A stretch of 64,000 nt of DNA from Sphingomonas lenta (GCF_002288825.1 NZ_NSLI01000001.1:596792-660791); one strand, 5' to 3'; shown: positions 34,821 through 43,672, counted from the first letter of the stretch. Translations and numbers: made by a program. Notes: a model not told the origin generated them from the letters alone.

Positions 34821-35933
34821 ATCGCCACCAACAACACCGCCGCGTTCGACACCACCGCCGTCCGTGCCGAGACGCGCGAGTTCTTCCTCTCCGGCTGGAC
34901 CTGGATCGAGGGCCACTGGCTCCAGATCCTGATCGCCACCGGCTTCGGCCTCCTCATCGTCTTGGCGCTCCAGGGCATCCGCAGGCTGGGCGAGCGGCTC
35001 TGCGCGCGCGACACGAGCCTGTTCGGCTGGGGCCGCGTCCTCGGCCGCGCGCTCGCACGCACCAACAACCTGTTCATCGTCGCCGTCGCCGCGCGGCTCG
35101 TCACGCGCTACGGCGGCGCCCCGCGCGAGGTCGACGAGGCGGTCGGCTTCCTGTTCACCGTCGCCGCCGTGTTCCAGGCGGCGATCTGGGCGCGCGAGAT
35201 CATCCTGGGCGCCGTGGAACGCCGCACGGAAGGCGAGCACGCCGGCGAAGCGCTGATGAGCGCGCTGGGCCTGATCCGCCTGCTCGTCTCCGTCGCGCTG
35301 TTCGCGGTGGCACTGATCGTCGTGCTCGACAATCTCGGCGTCGACGTGACAGGCCTTGTGGCGGGCCTCGGCGTCGGCGGCATCGCGATCGGCCTGGCGG
35401 CCAAGGGCATCTTCGACGACCTGTTCGCCGCGCTCGCGATCATCTTCGACCGCCCGTTCCGCCGCGGCGACGCCATCGCCTACGACCAGACCAACGGCAC
35501 GGTCGAGGAGATCGGCCTCAAGTCCACGCGCATTCGAGGGCAGGACGGCGAGCAGCGCGTCATCGCCAACAAGGTCCTGCTCGACAAGGAGCTGCGCAAT
35601 AACTCGCGGCGCGAGCGGCACCATGTGAAATGGACTTTGGGCCTGTCCTACGACACGCCCGTCGACCAGCTCGAGCGCGTACCCGCCATGCTGTGCGAGA
35701 TCGTCGAGAGCGCCGGCGACACGTTCAACCGCGCCGGCATGGTCAACTTCGGCCCGTCCGCGATCCTGTTCGAACTGGAGTTCGACAGCGCCTCGGCCGA
35801 CTTCCAGGCGCATTACGACACGCGCCACGCGATCGGCTTGAAGATCCTCCGCCGCTTCCGCGAGGAGGGGATCACCATGCCCTACCCGATCCAGGAAGTG
35901 CGCGTCTCCACCCCCGTCCAGCCGTCACCCTGA
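34821..35933 (+). CDS. MscS-family mechanosensitive channel, apparent ATC start
   Basis: About 370 residues. Three to four membrane segments (about residues 26-45, 75-95, 105-125, 150-172) lead to the pore helix and MscS beta domain: GLGVGGIAIGLAAKGIFDDLFAA, RPFRRGDAI, EEIGLKSTRIRGQDGEQRVIAN. The only usable upstream start is TTG 34791, which has no ribosome-binding site. ATC at 34821 sits 7 bases after GAGGAG and gives an N terminus (ATNN...) like homologues starting MATxx, so ATC is the best-placed start. A miscalled ATG is equally possible. The stop TGA lies inside a dispersed repeat. Confidence 0.88.
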   Translation: MATNNTAAFDTTAVRAETREFFLSGWTWIEGHWLQILIATGFGLLIVLALQGIRRLGERLCARDTSLFGWGRVLGRALARTNNLFIVAVAARLVTRYGGAPREVDEAVGFLFTVAAVFQAAIWAREIILGAVERRTEGEHAGEALMSALGLIRLLVSVALFAVALIVVLDNLGVDVTGLVAGLGVGGIAIGLAAKGIFDDLFAALAIIFDRPFRRGDAIAYDQTNGTVEEIGLKSTRIRGQDGEQRVIANKVLLDKELRNNSRRERHHVKWTLGLSYDTPVDQLERVPAMLCEIVESAGDTFNRAGMVNFGPSAILFELEFDSASADFQAHYDTRHAIGLKILRRFREEGITMPYPIQEVRVSTPVQPSP

Positions 35934-36018
35934 ACTCGTTTCAGCGTCCAGGGTGGTACGCGCGATCCAGCCTGAGTCGTCCACACAGCCCTGGATGCTG
36001 AAACGAGTTCAGCATGAC
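35924..36018. repeat. Dispersed palindromic element, copy 4 (overlaps mscS stop)
   Basis: Same family as 5197, 46783 and 54898: it starts GTCACCC, has the arm hairpin CTGAA-CTCGT-TTCAG and the core GTACGCGC, and closes with the inverse arm (CTGAA-ACGAG-TTCAG) and ATGAC. The 24-base outer arms 35930-35953 and 35989-36012 pair well. The TGA stop of the MscS gene (35931-35933) is formed by the element. Confidence 0.85.
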
Positions 36019-36037
36019 GGCAGGAAAGTAGCGCGCG

Positions 36038-36517
36038 TCACGCCGCTTCCTTCACCGGCGCGCCCACCGCCAGCATCGCGCGCCAGTTCGCGACCGTGAC
36101 GAAATCCATATACTCCCGCTGCATCTCCGGGCTCAGCACCTCTACCATGCGCACGCCCTCGACCCACATCTCGACGAGCCCGAACTTGTCCGCGCGGCGG
36201 CAGTACTTCGCGGGCCAACCCTCGCGCTCCGCGATCGCCAGCACCTCCTCGCACGACAGTTTCGTGCTCATTGCGAAGTGCGTCGCCGAGCGCCGGTCCG
36301 GCGCGCCGATCACGCCGTAGCCGCCGTCCTCGCCTTCGTGCAGCTCAGTGCCGCGCGGGTAGACCTCGATCATGGTGGCGTTATCGTCGTTGGCGAACGC
36401 CATCCAGCTCCCGCCGATGACCGGCGGAAAGGGCAGCGCGTCGCCGCCCCAAATCTCGGCCAGCACTTCGGCCACGTGCTGCGGTTCGTCGGCGTCGATG
36501 GACAGGTGGAAAAGCAT
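36038..36517 (-). CDS. Small protein of unknown function, possible VOC-like fold
   Basis: 159 residues from ATG 36517, behind GAAAGGAGCTCTCAT, a strong ribosome-binding site. It starts MLFHLSIDADEPQHVAEVLA and contains WMAFANDDNATMIEVYP and a His in THFAMSTKLS, a pattern that recalls glyoxalase/VOC proteins (paired beta-alpha-beta units with His/Glu ligands). I could not place it in a named family. It is convergent with the MscS gene, separated by the repeat at 35924-36018. Confidence 0.7.
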   Translation of the reverse strand: MLFHLSIDADEPQHVAEVLAEIWGGDALPFPPVIGGSWMAFANDDNATMIEVYPRGTELHEGEDGGYGVIGAPDRRSATHFAMSTKLSCEEVLAIAEREGWPAKYCRRADKFGLVEMWVEGVRMVEVLSPEMQREYMDFVTVANWRAMLAVGAPVKEAA

Positions 36518-36603
36518 ATGAGAGCTCCTTTCGGGGCCGCCGGATGCCAATTTGGTCCCGCCCCGGCCACATCCGCGCGACCGGGCGACGAACGGGCGAC
36601 CAA

Positions 36604-36742
36604 CCCCCTCTCCCACCGGGAGAGGGGCAAGCTGCGAAGCAGCGCGGGGGGAGGGTGGCGTGCACTCCCGCTAGCTGGTCACCCTCACCCTTCCGCCGCA
36701 TTCCGTGCGGCTCCCTCCCTCTTCCGGCGGGAGAGGGAAAGG
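36604..36742. repeat. GGGAGAGGG-type intergenic palindromes
   Basis: CCCCTCTCCC (36605-36614) pairs with GGGAGAGGGG (36618-36627) across a 3-base loop. A second partly inverted copy ends near 36740 (CTTCCGGCGGGAGAGGG), with CGCATTCCGTGCG between. It lies between putA and the upstream-oriented 159-aa gene. The fragment CTCCCCTCTCCCGCTTTCGCG at the right end of the window looks like part of another copy. Confidence 0.6.
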
Positions 36743-36745
36743 CGG

Positions 36746-39700
36746 TCAGATCCCCTCGTCCAAGCTCAACAACGTCGCGTTCCCGCCCGCGCTGGTCGTA
36801 TCCACCGACACGTGCCGTTCCAGGCAGAAGCGGTACAGGTACAACGGCCCGCCCGCCTTCGGCCCCGTCCCCGACAGCCCCTCGCCGCCGAAAGGCTGCG
36901 AGCCCACGACCGCGCCGATCATCGAGCGGTTGACGTAGAGGTTCCCGACCTGCGCCAGCTCCTCGACCACTTCGCCCGCGCGCGCGATGCGGCTGTGCAG
37001 GCCCATGGTCAGACCGTAATTCTTCCGGTTCACGCGACGGATCGTGTCCTCCAGCTCGCCCGCGCGCCACGTGGTGACGTGCAGCAGCGGCCCGAACCAC
37101 TCCTGCGTCACGTCTTCGATCCGATCCGCCCGGATCAGTGTCGGCGGCACGAACAGCCCTTCCGCGGGCGCGTCCGTCGTCGCCAGCCAGCGGTCGCGGA
37201 CGCTCGTGCGATAGCTCATCAGCTTGTCGTACGCCGCCTGGTCGATCACCGGCCCCACATCGTTGGCCGGATCACCCGGATCGCCGATGCGCAGGGTCGC
37301 CATCGCGCCGCGCAGCATCTCGATGATCCCGTCCGCCACATCCTCCTGCAGCAGCAGCAGCCGCAGCGCCGAGCAGCGCTGGCCCGCCGATCGGAACGCG
37401 GAGGTGATCACGTCCGCCACGACCTGCTCAGGTAGCGCGGTCGAGTCGACGATCATGCAGTTGATCCCGCCCGTTTCCGCGATCAGCGGCACCAGTGGCC
37501 GCTCGTCATCCTCCACCAGCGTGCGCGCGATCCGCTTGGCGGTTGCGGTCGATCCGGTGAAGGCGACGCCCGCGATCCGCGGGTCGGAGGTCAGCGCCTG
37601 CCCTACCTCCGGCCCGCCCGGCACGACCTGCAGCACGTCACGGGGCACGCCCGCCTCCCACGCCAGCTCGACCGCGCGTACGCCGATAAGCGGCGTCTGC
37701 GGCGCGGGCTTGGCGACGACGCAGTTGCCCGTCACCAGCCCCGCCACCGTCTGCCCCAGGAAAATTGCGAGTGGGAAATTCCACGGCGCGATCGTCGCCC
37801 AGGTGCCCCTGCCCTCCAGGTGCAGCGTGTTGCGCTCGCCCGTCGGTCCCGGCAGCTCCTCCGGCCGGAGCTGCTCGCGCGCCCGCGCGGCGTAGTAGCG
37901 GCAGAAGTCGGCGGCCTCGCGCACCTCGCCCAACGCGTCGGGAATCGACTTCTTGGCTTCCTGCACTAGCAGCGCCATCAGCTCGTCGCGGCGCTGCTCC
38001 AGCAGGTCGGCGAGCCGCTCGAGCACGGCCGCGCGGTGCTCGACGGGCGTAGCGGACCAGTCCTCGAACGCCGCCTCCCCGCGTCCGATCGCGTCTCGGA
38101 CCTGCGCAGCGGAGACTTCCGCCCCACCGTTCGTGTCGAGCCTAGTCGAGGCACGCTGGGATGCGCTCTGATCCCGCTTCTCGACTGAGCTCGAAGCGAA
38201 CGGGAGGGGGGCGTTCACGGTACGGGTGACGCGTTCCAGCACCTCCCGGTCGTTCAGGTCCAACCCTTCGCTGTTCTTGCGATCCCCGAACAGCTCGATT
38301 GGTAGCGGGATCGACGGGTGCCGCGATCCGCCCACCGCCGCGATCTTCGCCACTGGGTCCGCCAGGATTTCGTCCTCGCTCAGCCGCTCGTCGGCGAGCT
38401 GGTGCACGAAGCTGGAGTTCGCGCCGTTCTCCAGCAGCCGCCGCACGAGATACGCCAGCAGGTCGCGATGTCCGCCCACGGGCGCGTAGATGCGGCAGTG
38501 GTAGCCGTGGTCGCGCACCAGCCGCTCGTACAGGCCGTCGCCCATGCCATGCAGCCGCTGGAACTCGAAGTCGCGCCGATTGCCCGCCCACTCCACGATC
38601 GTGGAGACGGTCAGCGCGTTGTGCGACGCGAAGGCCGGCCGGATGTTTTCCGCATCCAGCATGTCGCGCGCGACCGCGAGATAGCTGACGTCGGTCGCCG
38701 CCTTGCGCGTGAACAGCGGGTAGTCGGACAGGCCCTCGACCTGCGTCCGCTTGATCTCGCTATCCCAGTAGGCACCCTTGACCAGCCGCACGTTCATCGG
38801 CCGGCCGAGCTCGTTCGCCCAGGCGACCACTGGCCGCGCGCGCTTGCCGTAGGCCTGCACCGCCATGCCGAACCCTTCCCAGCCGTTCAGCTTCGGCGAG
38901 CGCGCGACGGAGCCGATGATGTCAAGGCTCATCTCCAGCCGCTCGGACTCCTCGGCATCCACCGTGAGCGCGATATTCCGCTCCGCCGCCCGCACCGCCA
39001 ACTCCTCGAGCATGTCGGTGAGCGCCGGCACGCACTCGTCCCAACGCGCGACCTCGTAGCGCGGGTGGAGCGCCGAAAGCTTCACCGACACCGAGTGCCC
39101 CGCGGCCGGATCGCGCCCGACCGCCTCCACCGCGTCCTCATACGCCCGGAAGTATCGCTCCGCGTCGGCATGCGTCCGCGCCGCCTCGCCTAACATGTCG
39201 AAGCTGGCGGTGAAGCCGCGATGCTCGGGCTTGCGCATTCGCTTGGACGCTTCCTCGATCGTGCGGCCCATCACGAAGATCTCGCCCATCATCTTCATCG
39301 CCGCGCCGACCGCCTGACGTACGAACGGCTCGCCCGCCCTGGAGATCAGGCGGCGGAGCGCGCCCTCATTGCCCTCGCCCACCAGCGCGCGGCCCATCAC
39401 CAGCCCCCAGGTGGCCGAGTTGACCAGCAGCGACGACGACTTGCCCGCGTGCGAGCGCCAATCCGCTTCGCCGATCTTGTCCGCGATCAGCAGGTCCGCC
39501 GTCTCCTGATCGGGCACGCGCAGGAAAGCTTCGGCTAGGCTGAGCAGCGCGACGCCCTCCGACGAGTTGAGCCGATACTCCTGCAGGAACTGGTTCACCC
39601 AGCCCTTTGACTGCGCCGCGCGCAGGTCGGCGAGCAGCCCCAGCGCCGTCCCTATCACGCGCCCGCGCTGGCCCGAGTCGAGCCGCGCTCGATCGAGGAG

Positions 39701-39781
39701 CAGTTTTAGAACTTCGGGTTCGGGCGCGCGGTGCAGTGCGCGCATGGTCTGGCGGGGATCTGACGCTACGGCGGTGGCCAT
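36746..39781 (-). CDS. putA: Bifunctional proline dehydrogenase / P5C dehydrogenase PutA
   Basis: 1011 residues. No ribbon-helix-helix DNA-binding start, so this is the bifunctional, not the regulatory, type. The PRODH barrel (about 130-460) contains SVKLSALHPRYE, NIALTVDAEESERLE, VRLVKGAYWDSEIK and QRLHGMGDGLYERL. The ALDH domain (about 560-1000) has TIAPWNFPLAIFLGQ, the Glu in AETGGINCMIVDS and the Cys in SAGQRCSALRLLL. It converts proline to glutamate with FAD then NAD+. Residues about 526-552, joining the domains, are encoded by an in-frame palindromic repeat (38127-38203). Confidence 0.96.
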   Translation of the reverse strand: MATAVASDPRQTMRALHRAPEPEVLKLLLDRARLDSGQRGRVIGTALGLLADLRAAQSKGWVNQFLQEYRLNSSEGVALLSLAEAFLRVPDQETADLLIADKIGEADWRSHAGKSSSLLVNSATWGLVMGRALVGEGNEGALRRLISRAGEPFVRQAVGAAMKMMGEIFVMGRTIEEASKRMRKPEHRGFTASFDMLGEAARTHADAERYFRAYEDAVEAVGRDPAAGHSVSVKLSALHPRYEVARWDECVPALTDMLEELAVRAAERNIALTVDAEESERLEMSLDIIGSVARSPKLNGWEGFGMAVQAYGKRARPVVAWANELGRPMNVRLVKGAYWDSEIKRTQVEGLSDYPLFTRKAATDVSYLAVARDMLDAENIRPAFASHNALTVSTIVEWAGNRRDFEFQRLHGMGDGLYERLVRDHGYHCRIYAPVGGHRDLLAYLVRRLLENGANSSFVHQLADERLSEDEILADPVAKIAAVGGSRHPSIPLPIELFGDRKNSEGLDLNDREVLERVTRTVNAPLPFASSSVEKRDQSASQRASTRLDTNGGAEVSAAQVRDAIGRGEAAFEDWSATPVEHRAAVLERLADLLEQRRDELMALLVQEAKKSIPDALGEVREAADFCRYYAARAREQLRPEELPGPTGERNTLHLEGRGTWATIAPWNFPLAIFLGQTVAGLVTGNCVVAKPAPQTPLIGVRAVELAWEAGVPRDVLQVVPGGPEVGQALTSDPRIAGVAFTGSTATAKRIARTLVEDDERPLVPLIAETGGINCMIVDSTALPEQVVADVITSAFRSAGQRCSALRLLLLQEDVADGIIEMLRGAMATLRIGDPGDPANDVGPVIDQAAYDKLMSYRTSVRDRWLATTDAPAEGLFVPPTLIRADRIEDVTQEWFGPLLHVTTWRAGELEDTIRRVNRKNYGLTMGLHSRIARAGEVVEELAQVGNLYVNRSMIGAVVGSQPFGGEGLSGTGPKAGGPLYLYRFCLERHVSVDTTSAGGNATLLSLDEGI
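38127..38203. repeat. TCGAG-type palindromic element inserted in frame in putA
   Basis: Arms 38127-38155 and 38175-38203 are inverse copies with about 22 of 29 matches, and both match the intergenic element at 31969-32048. On the coding strand it reads through without a stop and adds roughly 26-29 residues rich in Ser, Arg and Thr (PLPFASSSVEKRDQ, then SASQRASTRLDTN) between the PRODH and P5CDH domains. Confidence 0.85.
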
Positions 39782-39875
39782 GTTTGAACTCTCGGTCGGG
39801 TGAAGCTTGCGGAAAGGCCGCTCGGGGGCCTACAGGTGCCGCCGCTAAAGCCTATTCCGACATATAGGGGAAGCC

Positions 39876-40334
39876 GTGGCGACGTTCACCGCTAAGCAGA
39901 TGAAGGCGCGGATCGGCACGGAGACCGTGTCCGACTGGGTGGAGGTCACCCAGGCGATGATCGACAAGTTCGCGGACGCGACCGGCGACCACCAGTTCAT
40001 CCACGTCGACCCCGAACGCGCCAAGCTGACGCCCTTTGGCGGGACGATCGCGCACGGCTTCCTGACGCTGTCGCTGATGCCGCTATTGTCCTCGAAGGTG
40101 GCGGACGCGCCGCAACTCGAGGGCGCGAAGATGGGGGTGAACTATGGCGGCAACAAAATCCGCTTCATCAACCCCGTCCGTTCGGGCGCCCGCGTCCGAG
40201 GCCGCTTCAAGCTGCTGGATTTCGACGAGAAACGTCCCGGTCAGTTCCAACAAACTAACGAGTTCACCGTCGAGATCGAGGGCGAGGATAAGCCCGCCCT
40301 GATCGCCGAATGGATCGCCCAGGTCTTCGTTTAA
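39876..40334 (+). CDS. MaoC-like (R)-specific enoyl-CoA hydratase
   Basis: 152 residues from GTG 39876 behind AGGGGAAGCC. Hot-dog fold with the hydratase 2 motif: catalytic Asp and His in FADATGDHQFIHVDPERA (about residues 31-48), then FGGTIAHGFLTLSLMPLL. It hydrates trans-2-enoyl-CoA to (R)-3-hydroxyacyl-CoA, a link from fatty-acid oxidation to PHA synthesis. A thiolase gene follows after 15 bases and a PHA depolymerase lies nearby, which fits. Divergent from putA. Confidence 0.92.
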   Translation: MATFTAKQMKARIGTETVSDWVEVTQAMIDKFADATGDHQFIHVDPERAKLTPFGGTIAHGFLTLSLMPLLSSKVADAPQLEGAKMGVNYGGNKIRFINPVRSGARVRGRFKLLDFDEKRPGQFQQTNEFTVEIEGEDKPALIAEWIAQVFV

Positions 40335-40349
40335 CTGAGGAAAGAACGC

Positions 40350-41528
40350 ATGCGCTCCGCCGTCATCGTCTCCACCGCCCGCACCGGCATCGGCCGCGCC
40401 TATCGCGGCGCGTTCAACAACCTGCCCTCCCCCACCCTCGCCGGCCACGCGATCAAGGCGGCGGTCGAACGCGCCGGGATTGACGGCGCCGAGGTGCAGG
40501 ACGTCATCATGGGCTCCGCGCTCCAGCAGGGCCATCAGGCCGGCAACGTCGCCCGCACATCGCTGCTCCGCGCCGGACTGCCGGTGACCGTCGCGGGCCA
40601 GTCGATCGACCGCCAGTGCGCGTCCGGCATGATGGCCATTGCCACCGCCGCCAAGCAGATCATCGTCGACAACATGGACGTGGCGATCGGCGGCGGCGTC
40701 GAGAGCATCTCGCTCGTCCAGACACCTCAGATGCGCGTCGCGCCCGACCCCGAGCTGCTGGCGATGCACAAGAACATCTACATGCCGATGCTCCAGACCG
40801 CGGAAGTCGTCGCCAAGCGCTACAATGTCAGCCGCGACGCGCAGGACGAGTACGCGCTCCAGTCGCAGCAACGCACCGCGGCGGCGCAGGCGGCCGGCAA
40901 GTTCGACGACGAGATCGTGCCCGTCACCGCGACCATGGCGATGACCAACAAGGAGACGAAGGAGGTCACTCACCACGAGGTCACGCTGGCTCGCGACGAA
41001 GGCAATCGCCCGGAGACGACGTTGGAGGGGCTGAAGGGCCTACAGGCGGTGATGGGCCCCGACATGAACATCACGGCGGGCAACGCATCCCAGCTCTCGG
41101 ACGGCGCGAGCGCGTCCGTGCTGATGGAGGAGAAGGAGGCGGAGCGCCGCGGCCTCCAGCCGCTCGGCCGCTATATCGGCATGGCGGTCGCGGGCACCGA
41201 GCCCGACGAGATGGGCATCGGCCCCGTCTTCGCCGTGCCCAAGCTGCTCGAGCGCTTCGGCCTGAAGATCGACGACATCGGCCTGTGGGAGTTCAACGAG
41301 GCTTTCGCCGTCCAGGTCCTCTACTGCCGCGACCGCATCGGCATCCCCAACGAGCTCATGAACGTCAACGGCGGCGCGATCTCCATCGGCCACCCCTATG
41401 GAATGTCCGGCGCCCGCATGGTTGGCCACGCGCTGATTGAGGGCAAGCGCCGGGGCGCCAAGCACGTGGTGTGCACCATGTGCGTGGGCGGCGGTATGGG
41501 TGCGGCCGGCCTGTTCGAGGTGCTGTGA
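40350..41528 (+). CDS. Acetyl-CoA C-acyltransferase (thiolase)
   Basis: 392 residues, ATG 40350 after GAGGAAAGAACGC. The thiolase active site is complete: nucleophile Cys in [12 protein letters not shown] (about residue 90), [15 protein letters not shown], the His in [17 protein letters not shown], and the second Cys in [16 protein letters not shown]. It cleaves 3-ketoacyl-CoA or condenses acetyl-CoA. Probably co-transcribed with the MaoC gene. PhaA-like biosynthetic and FadA-like degradative roles cannot be separated from sequence alone. Confidence 0.93.
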   Translation: MRSAVIVSTARTGIGRAYRGAFNNLPSPTLAGHAIKAAVERAGIDGAEVQDVIMGSALQQGHQAGNVARTSLLRAGLPVTVAGQSIDRQCASGMMAIATAAKQIIVDNMDVAIGGGVESISLVQTPQMRVAPDPELLAMHKNIYMPMLQTAEVVAKRYNVSRDAQDEYALQSQQRTAAAQAAGKFDDEIVPVTATMAMTNKETKEVTHHEVTLARDEGNRPETTLEGLKGLQAVMGPDMNITAGNASQLSDGASASVLMEEKEAERRGLQPLGRYIGMAVAGTEPDEMGIGPVFAVPKLLERFGLKIDDIGLWEFNEAFAVQVLYCRDRIGIPNELMNVNGGAISIGHPYGMSGARMVGHALIEGKRRGAKHVVCTMCVGGGMGAAGLFEVL

Positions 41529-41552
41529 CCTTGACGTTTCGGACCCGTTGCA

Positions 41553-41565
41553 ATACGTAACGTAT
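41553..41565. promoter_or_regulatory. ATACGTAACGTAT near-palindrome (operator-like)
   Basis: A 13-base dyad, perfect but for the central base, preceded by TTGCA. The same block (TTGCATACGTAACGTA) recurs at 43672-43687 before phaZ. It lies in the gap between the thiolase gene and the convergent 30-aa ORF. Tandem ACGT-containing dyads of this look are bound by MerR-family regulators of acyl-CoA metabolism such as LiuR; the assignment here is inference. Confidence 0.35.
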
Positions 41566-41628
41566 CGCCAAATCCATAAGGCGCTCCTGGACCTCGGCTG
41601 TGCCAGCAGCCGGGGTCCTTCGCATTTC

Positions 41629-41654
41629 GGGGCCCGGCTGCCAGGCCGGGCCCC
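41629..41654. terminator. Perfect 10-bp hairpin (possible terminator)
   Basis: GGGGCCCGGC-TGCCAG-GCCGGGCCCC: ten paired bases and a 6-base loop. It lies about 100 bases past the thiolase stop and 12 bases past the stop of the convergent 30-aa ORF, so it could serve both strands. There is no T-run, so intrinsic termination is not assured. Confidence 0.45.
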
Positions 41655-41665
41655 TACTCAGCGCC

Positions 41666-41758
41666 CTACTTCTGACGCGCCACTTCGATTATCTTCAGGA
41701 TCAAGGTCCCGAAGGCGAAGAGCACGCCCAAAACAAGGCACAGGGTAGCCAAATCCAT
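41666..41758 (-). CDS. 30-aa single-pass membrane peptide
   Basis: ATG at 41758 follows AGGAG with a 9-base spacer. The frame ends in TAG at 41666. The sequence is MDLATLCLVLGVLFAFGTLI plus a basic tail KIIEVARQK, a textbook single membrane helix with a positive end. It is about the size of KdpF/CydX-type small subunits, but no partner complex is adjacent. It is followed by a strong hairpin (41629-41654). The rest of 41529-41886 contains no other gene I can support. Confidence 0.6.
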   Translation of the reverse strand: MDLATLCLVLGVLFAFGTLILKIIEVARQK

Positions 41759-41886
41759 GAAGGCACACTCCTGTGTCTGGCGGCGGGATTGCCGCCGTCC
41801 ATCGTCATGCCGCCCGCGGCCGGCCCGCGCAACCAACCCCGCCCCGCGTCGTTCTCTCGCCGACCAATCCTCAGCGGGAGCAGAAT

Positions 41887-42372
41887 ATGGCCGCCCATCA
41901 CGACAGCCCTCAGGAGATCGCCGCCAAGTTCATCGCCAAGGTGAAGGAGAGCCCCTTCATCATGCTCGGCCTGATGGACGGCCAGCATTCGGAGCCGATG
42001 AACGTCAAGCTCGACGACGATCAGCCCAACACGCTGTTCGTCTTCGCGGGCAAGACGAACCGCGCGGCCAAGGGCGGGCATGCGATGGTGCAGTTCGTGG
42101 GCAAGGGCCACGACTTCTTCGCCTGCCTCATGGGCCAGCTGACGCAGGATCGCGACCGCGCCACGATCGACAAGCTGTGGGACAACAATGTCGAAGCCTG
42201 GATCGAAGGCGGCAAGGAGGGCGGCAACTACGTCCTGCTCCGCTTCGACGTGGAGTCGGCGGAGCTGTGGGAGACGGACGTGTCGCTGACCGGCCGCCTC
42301 AAGCAGCTGTTCGGCGGGCAGATCAAGCCGGAGGAGTCCTCCAGCCACGCGATGGTCGACTCGATCGGCTGA
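41887..42372 (+). CDS. Pyridoxamine 5'-phosphate oxidase-like, general stress protein 26 type
   Basis: 161 residues from ATG 41887 behind AGCGGGAGCAGAAT. It has a split-barrel FMN-binding fold: FIMLGLMDGQHSEPMNVKLD, TLFVFAGKTNRAAKGG, AMVQFVGKGHDFFACLMGQL and a LWETDVSLTGRLKQLFGG-type end. Relatives bind FMN/FAD and are induced by stress. No enzymatic substrate is known. Stands alone. Confidence 0.88.
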   Translation: MAAHHDSPQEIAAKFIAKVKESPFIMLGLMDGQHSEPMNVKLDDDQPNTLFVFAGKTNRAAKGGHAMVQFVGKGHDFFACLMGQLTQDRDRATIDKLWDNNVEAWIEGGKEGGNYVLLRFDVESAELWETDVSLTGRLKQLFGGQIKPEESSSHAMVDSIG

Positions 42373-42408
42373 CCCGCAAGGGCCGTCGCTCCCGGACGGG
42401 AGCGGCGG

Positions 42409-43626
42409 TCAGCCGTTCGCGGCGATCCATTCTTCCACGACCGGCGCGATCTTGGAGCGCCAGCGCGAGCCGTTGAAGATGCCGTAATGGCCGGCACCCT
42501 CGGCCATGAGGTAGCGCTTCTTCTCGTCCGGCAGGTTGCCCGCCAGCGTCAGCGCCGCCTTGGTCTGCCCGAGCCCCGAGATGTCGTCGCGCTCGCCCTC
42601 GATGGCGAGCAGCGCGACGTCGGTGATCGCGCCCGGGTCCACAGGGCGGCCGCGGTGCGTCATTTCGCCCCGGGGCAGCGCGTGCCGCTGGAAGACCAGC
42701 TCGACCGTCTGCAGGTAGAACTCGGCGGTCATGTCGCACACGGCGCGGTACTCGTCGTAGAACGCCTTGGTCGCGTCCGCGCTCTCGTCGTCGCCCTGAA
42801 CCAGATGTTTGAACATCTCCCAGTGGCTGATCATGTGGTTGCCGAGGTTCATCGACATGAACCCGGCGAGCTGCAGGAAGCCCGGATACACTTTCCGGCC
42901 CGCGCCCGGATAGACGACCGGCACCGTCGCGATCGCGTTCTGCTCGAACCAGGCGTGCGGACGCTCGGTCGCGAGCGTGTTGACCGCGGTCGGCGCTTCG
43001 CGCGTGTCGATCGGGCCGCCCATCATCGTCAGCGTCTTGGGCCGGCATGGATGCCGGTCCGCGCTCATCAGCGCCGCCGCGGCATAGCAGGGCACGGACG
43101 GCTGACAGACCGCGAGCATGTGCGCGCCCGGCCCGATCGCCTCTAAGAACTCGATCAGGTAGTTAATATAGTCGTCCAGGTCGAAGCGACCGTCGGCGAT
43201 GGGCACCAGCTTCGCGTCGCGCCAATCGGTGATGTAGACCTCGTGGCGCGGCAGCATGCGTTCGACGGTGCCGCGGAGCAGCGTCGCGTAATGGCCCGAC
43301 ATGGGCGCGACGATCAGCAGCTTGGGCGAGCCCTCCACGCCCTTGCGCCGGAAACGCTTGAGCTGGCCGAACGGCTTGCGCAGCACGATCTCCTCGTGGA
43401 CGGCCACCTCGCGCCCGTCTATCTCCGTGCTGGTCAACCCGAACTCGGGCTTGCCGCGGGGCGCCGCGGCATGCGCGAACACTTCGAGTGCGGAGGCCAT
43501 GATCGTGCCCCCGCCCATGTAGGAGAAGGGGAAGCTCGGGTTCTGGAGCATGCCAGCGCCCAGCTTGGCCATGGCGCTGGCGCTGGCCAGCATCGACCGC
43601 TGCATCTCGTAAGCGTCGTAGAGCAT
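42409..43626 (-). CDS. phaZ: Intracellular polyhydroxyalkanoate depolymerase
   Basis: 405 residues from ATG 43626. It starts MLYDAYEMQRSMLASASAMA and has the depolymerase Cys nucleophile in the lipase-like box VCQPSVPCYAAAA (about residue 178), MMGGPIDTREAPTAVN, and the C-terminal Asp/His (IEGERDDISG, AEGAGHYGIFNG). It degrades stored PHA granules into 3-hydroxyacids or CoA esters. The MaoC and thiolase genes nearby fit a fatty-acid/PHA theme. The synthase phaC is not in the window. Confidence 0.93.
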   Translation of the reverse strand: MLYDAYEMQRSMLASASAMAKLGAGMLQNPSFPFSYMGGGTIMASALEVFAHAAAPRGKPEFGLTSTEIDGREVAVHEEIVLRKPFGQLKRFRRKGVEGSPKLLIVAPMSGHYATLLRGTVERMLPRHEVYITDWRDAKLVPIADGRFDLDDYINYLIEFLEAIGPGAHMLAVCQPSVPCYAAAALMSADRHPCRPKTLTMMGGPIDTREAPTAVNTLATERPHAWFEQNAIATVPVVYPGAGRKVYPGFLQLAGFMSMNLGNHMISHWEMFKHLVQGDDESADATKAFYDEYRAVCDMTAEFYLQTVELVFQRHALPRGEMTHRGRPVDPGAITDVALLAIEGERDDISGLGQTKAALTLAGNLPDEKKRYLMAEGAGHYGIFNGSRWRSKIAPVVEEWIAANG

Positions 43627-43672
43627 CTATAATTTCCTGCGCCGCGCGACCCGGACGTTCTGCAGCGTTGGT

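Noticed and set aside
41529..41886. Riboswitch in the gap before the stress protein
   Set aside because: Only a simple 10-bp hairpin and a short peptide gene are visible. No known aptamer consensus was recognised.
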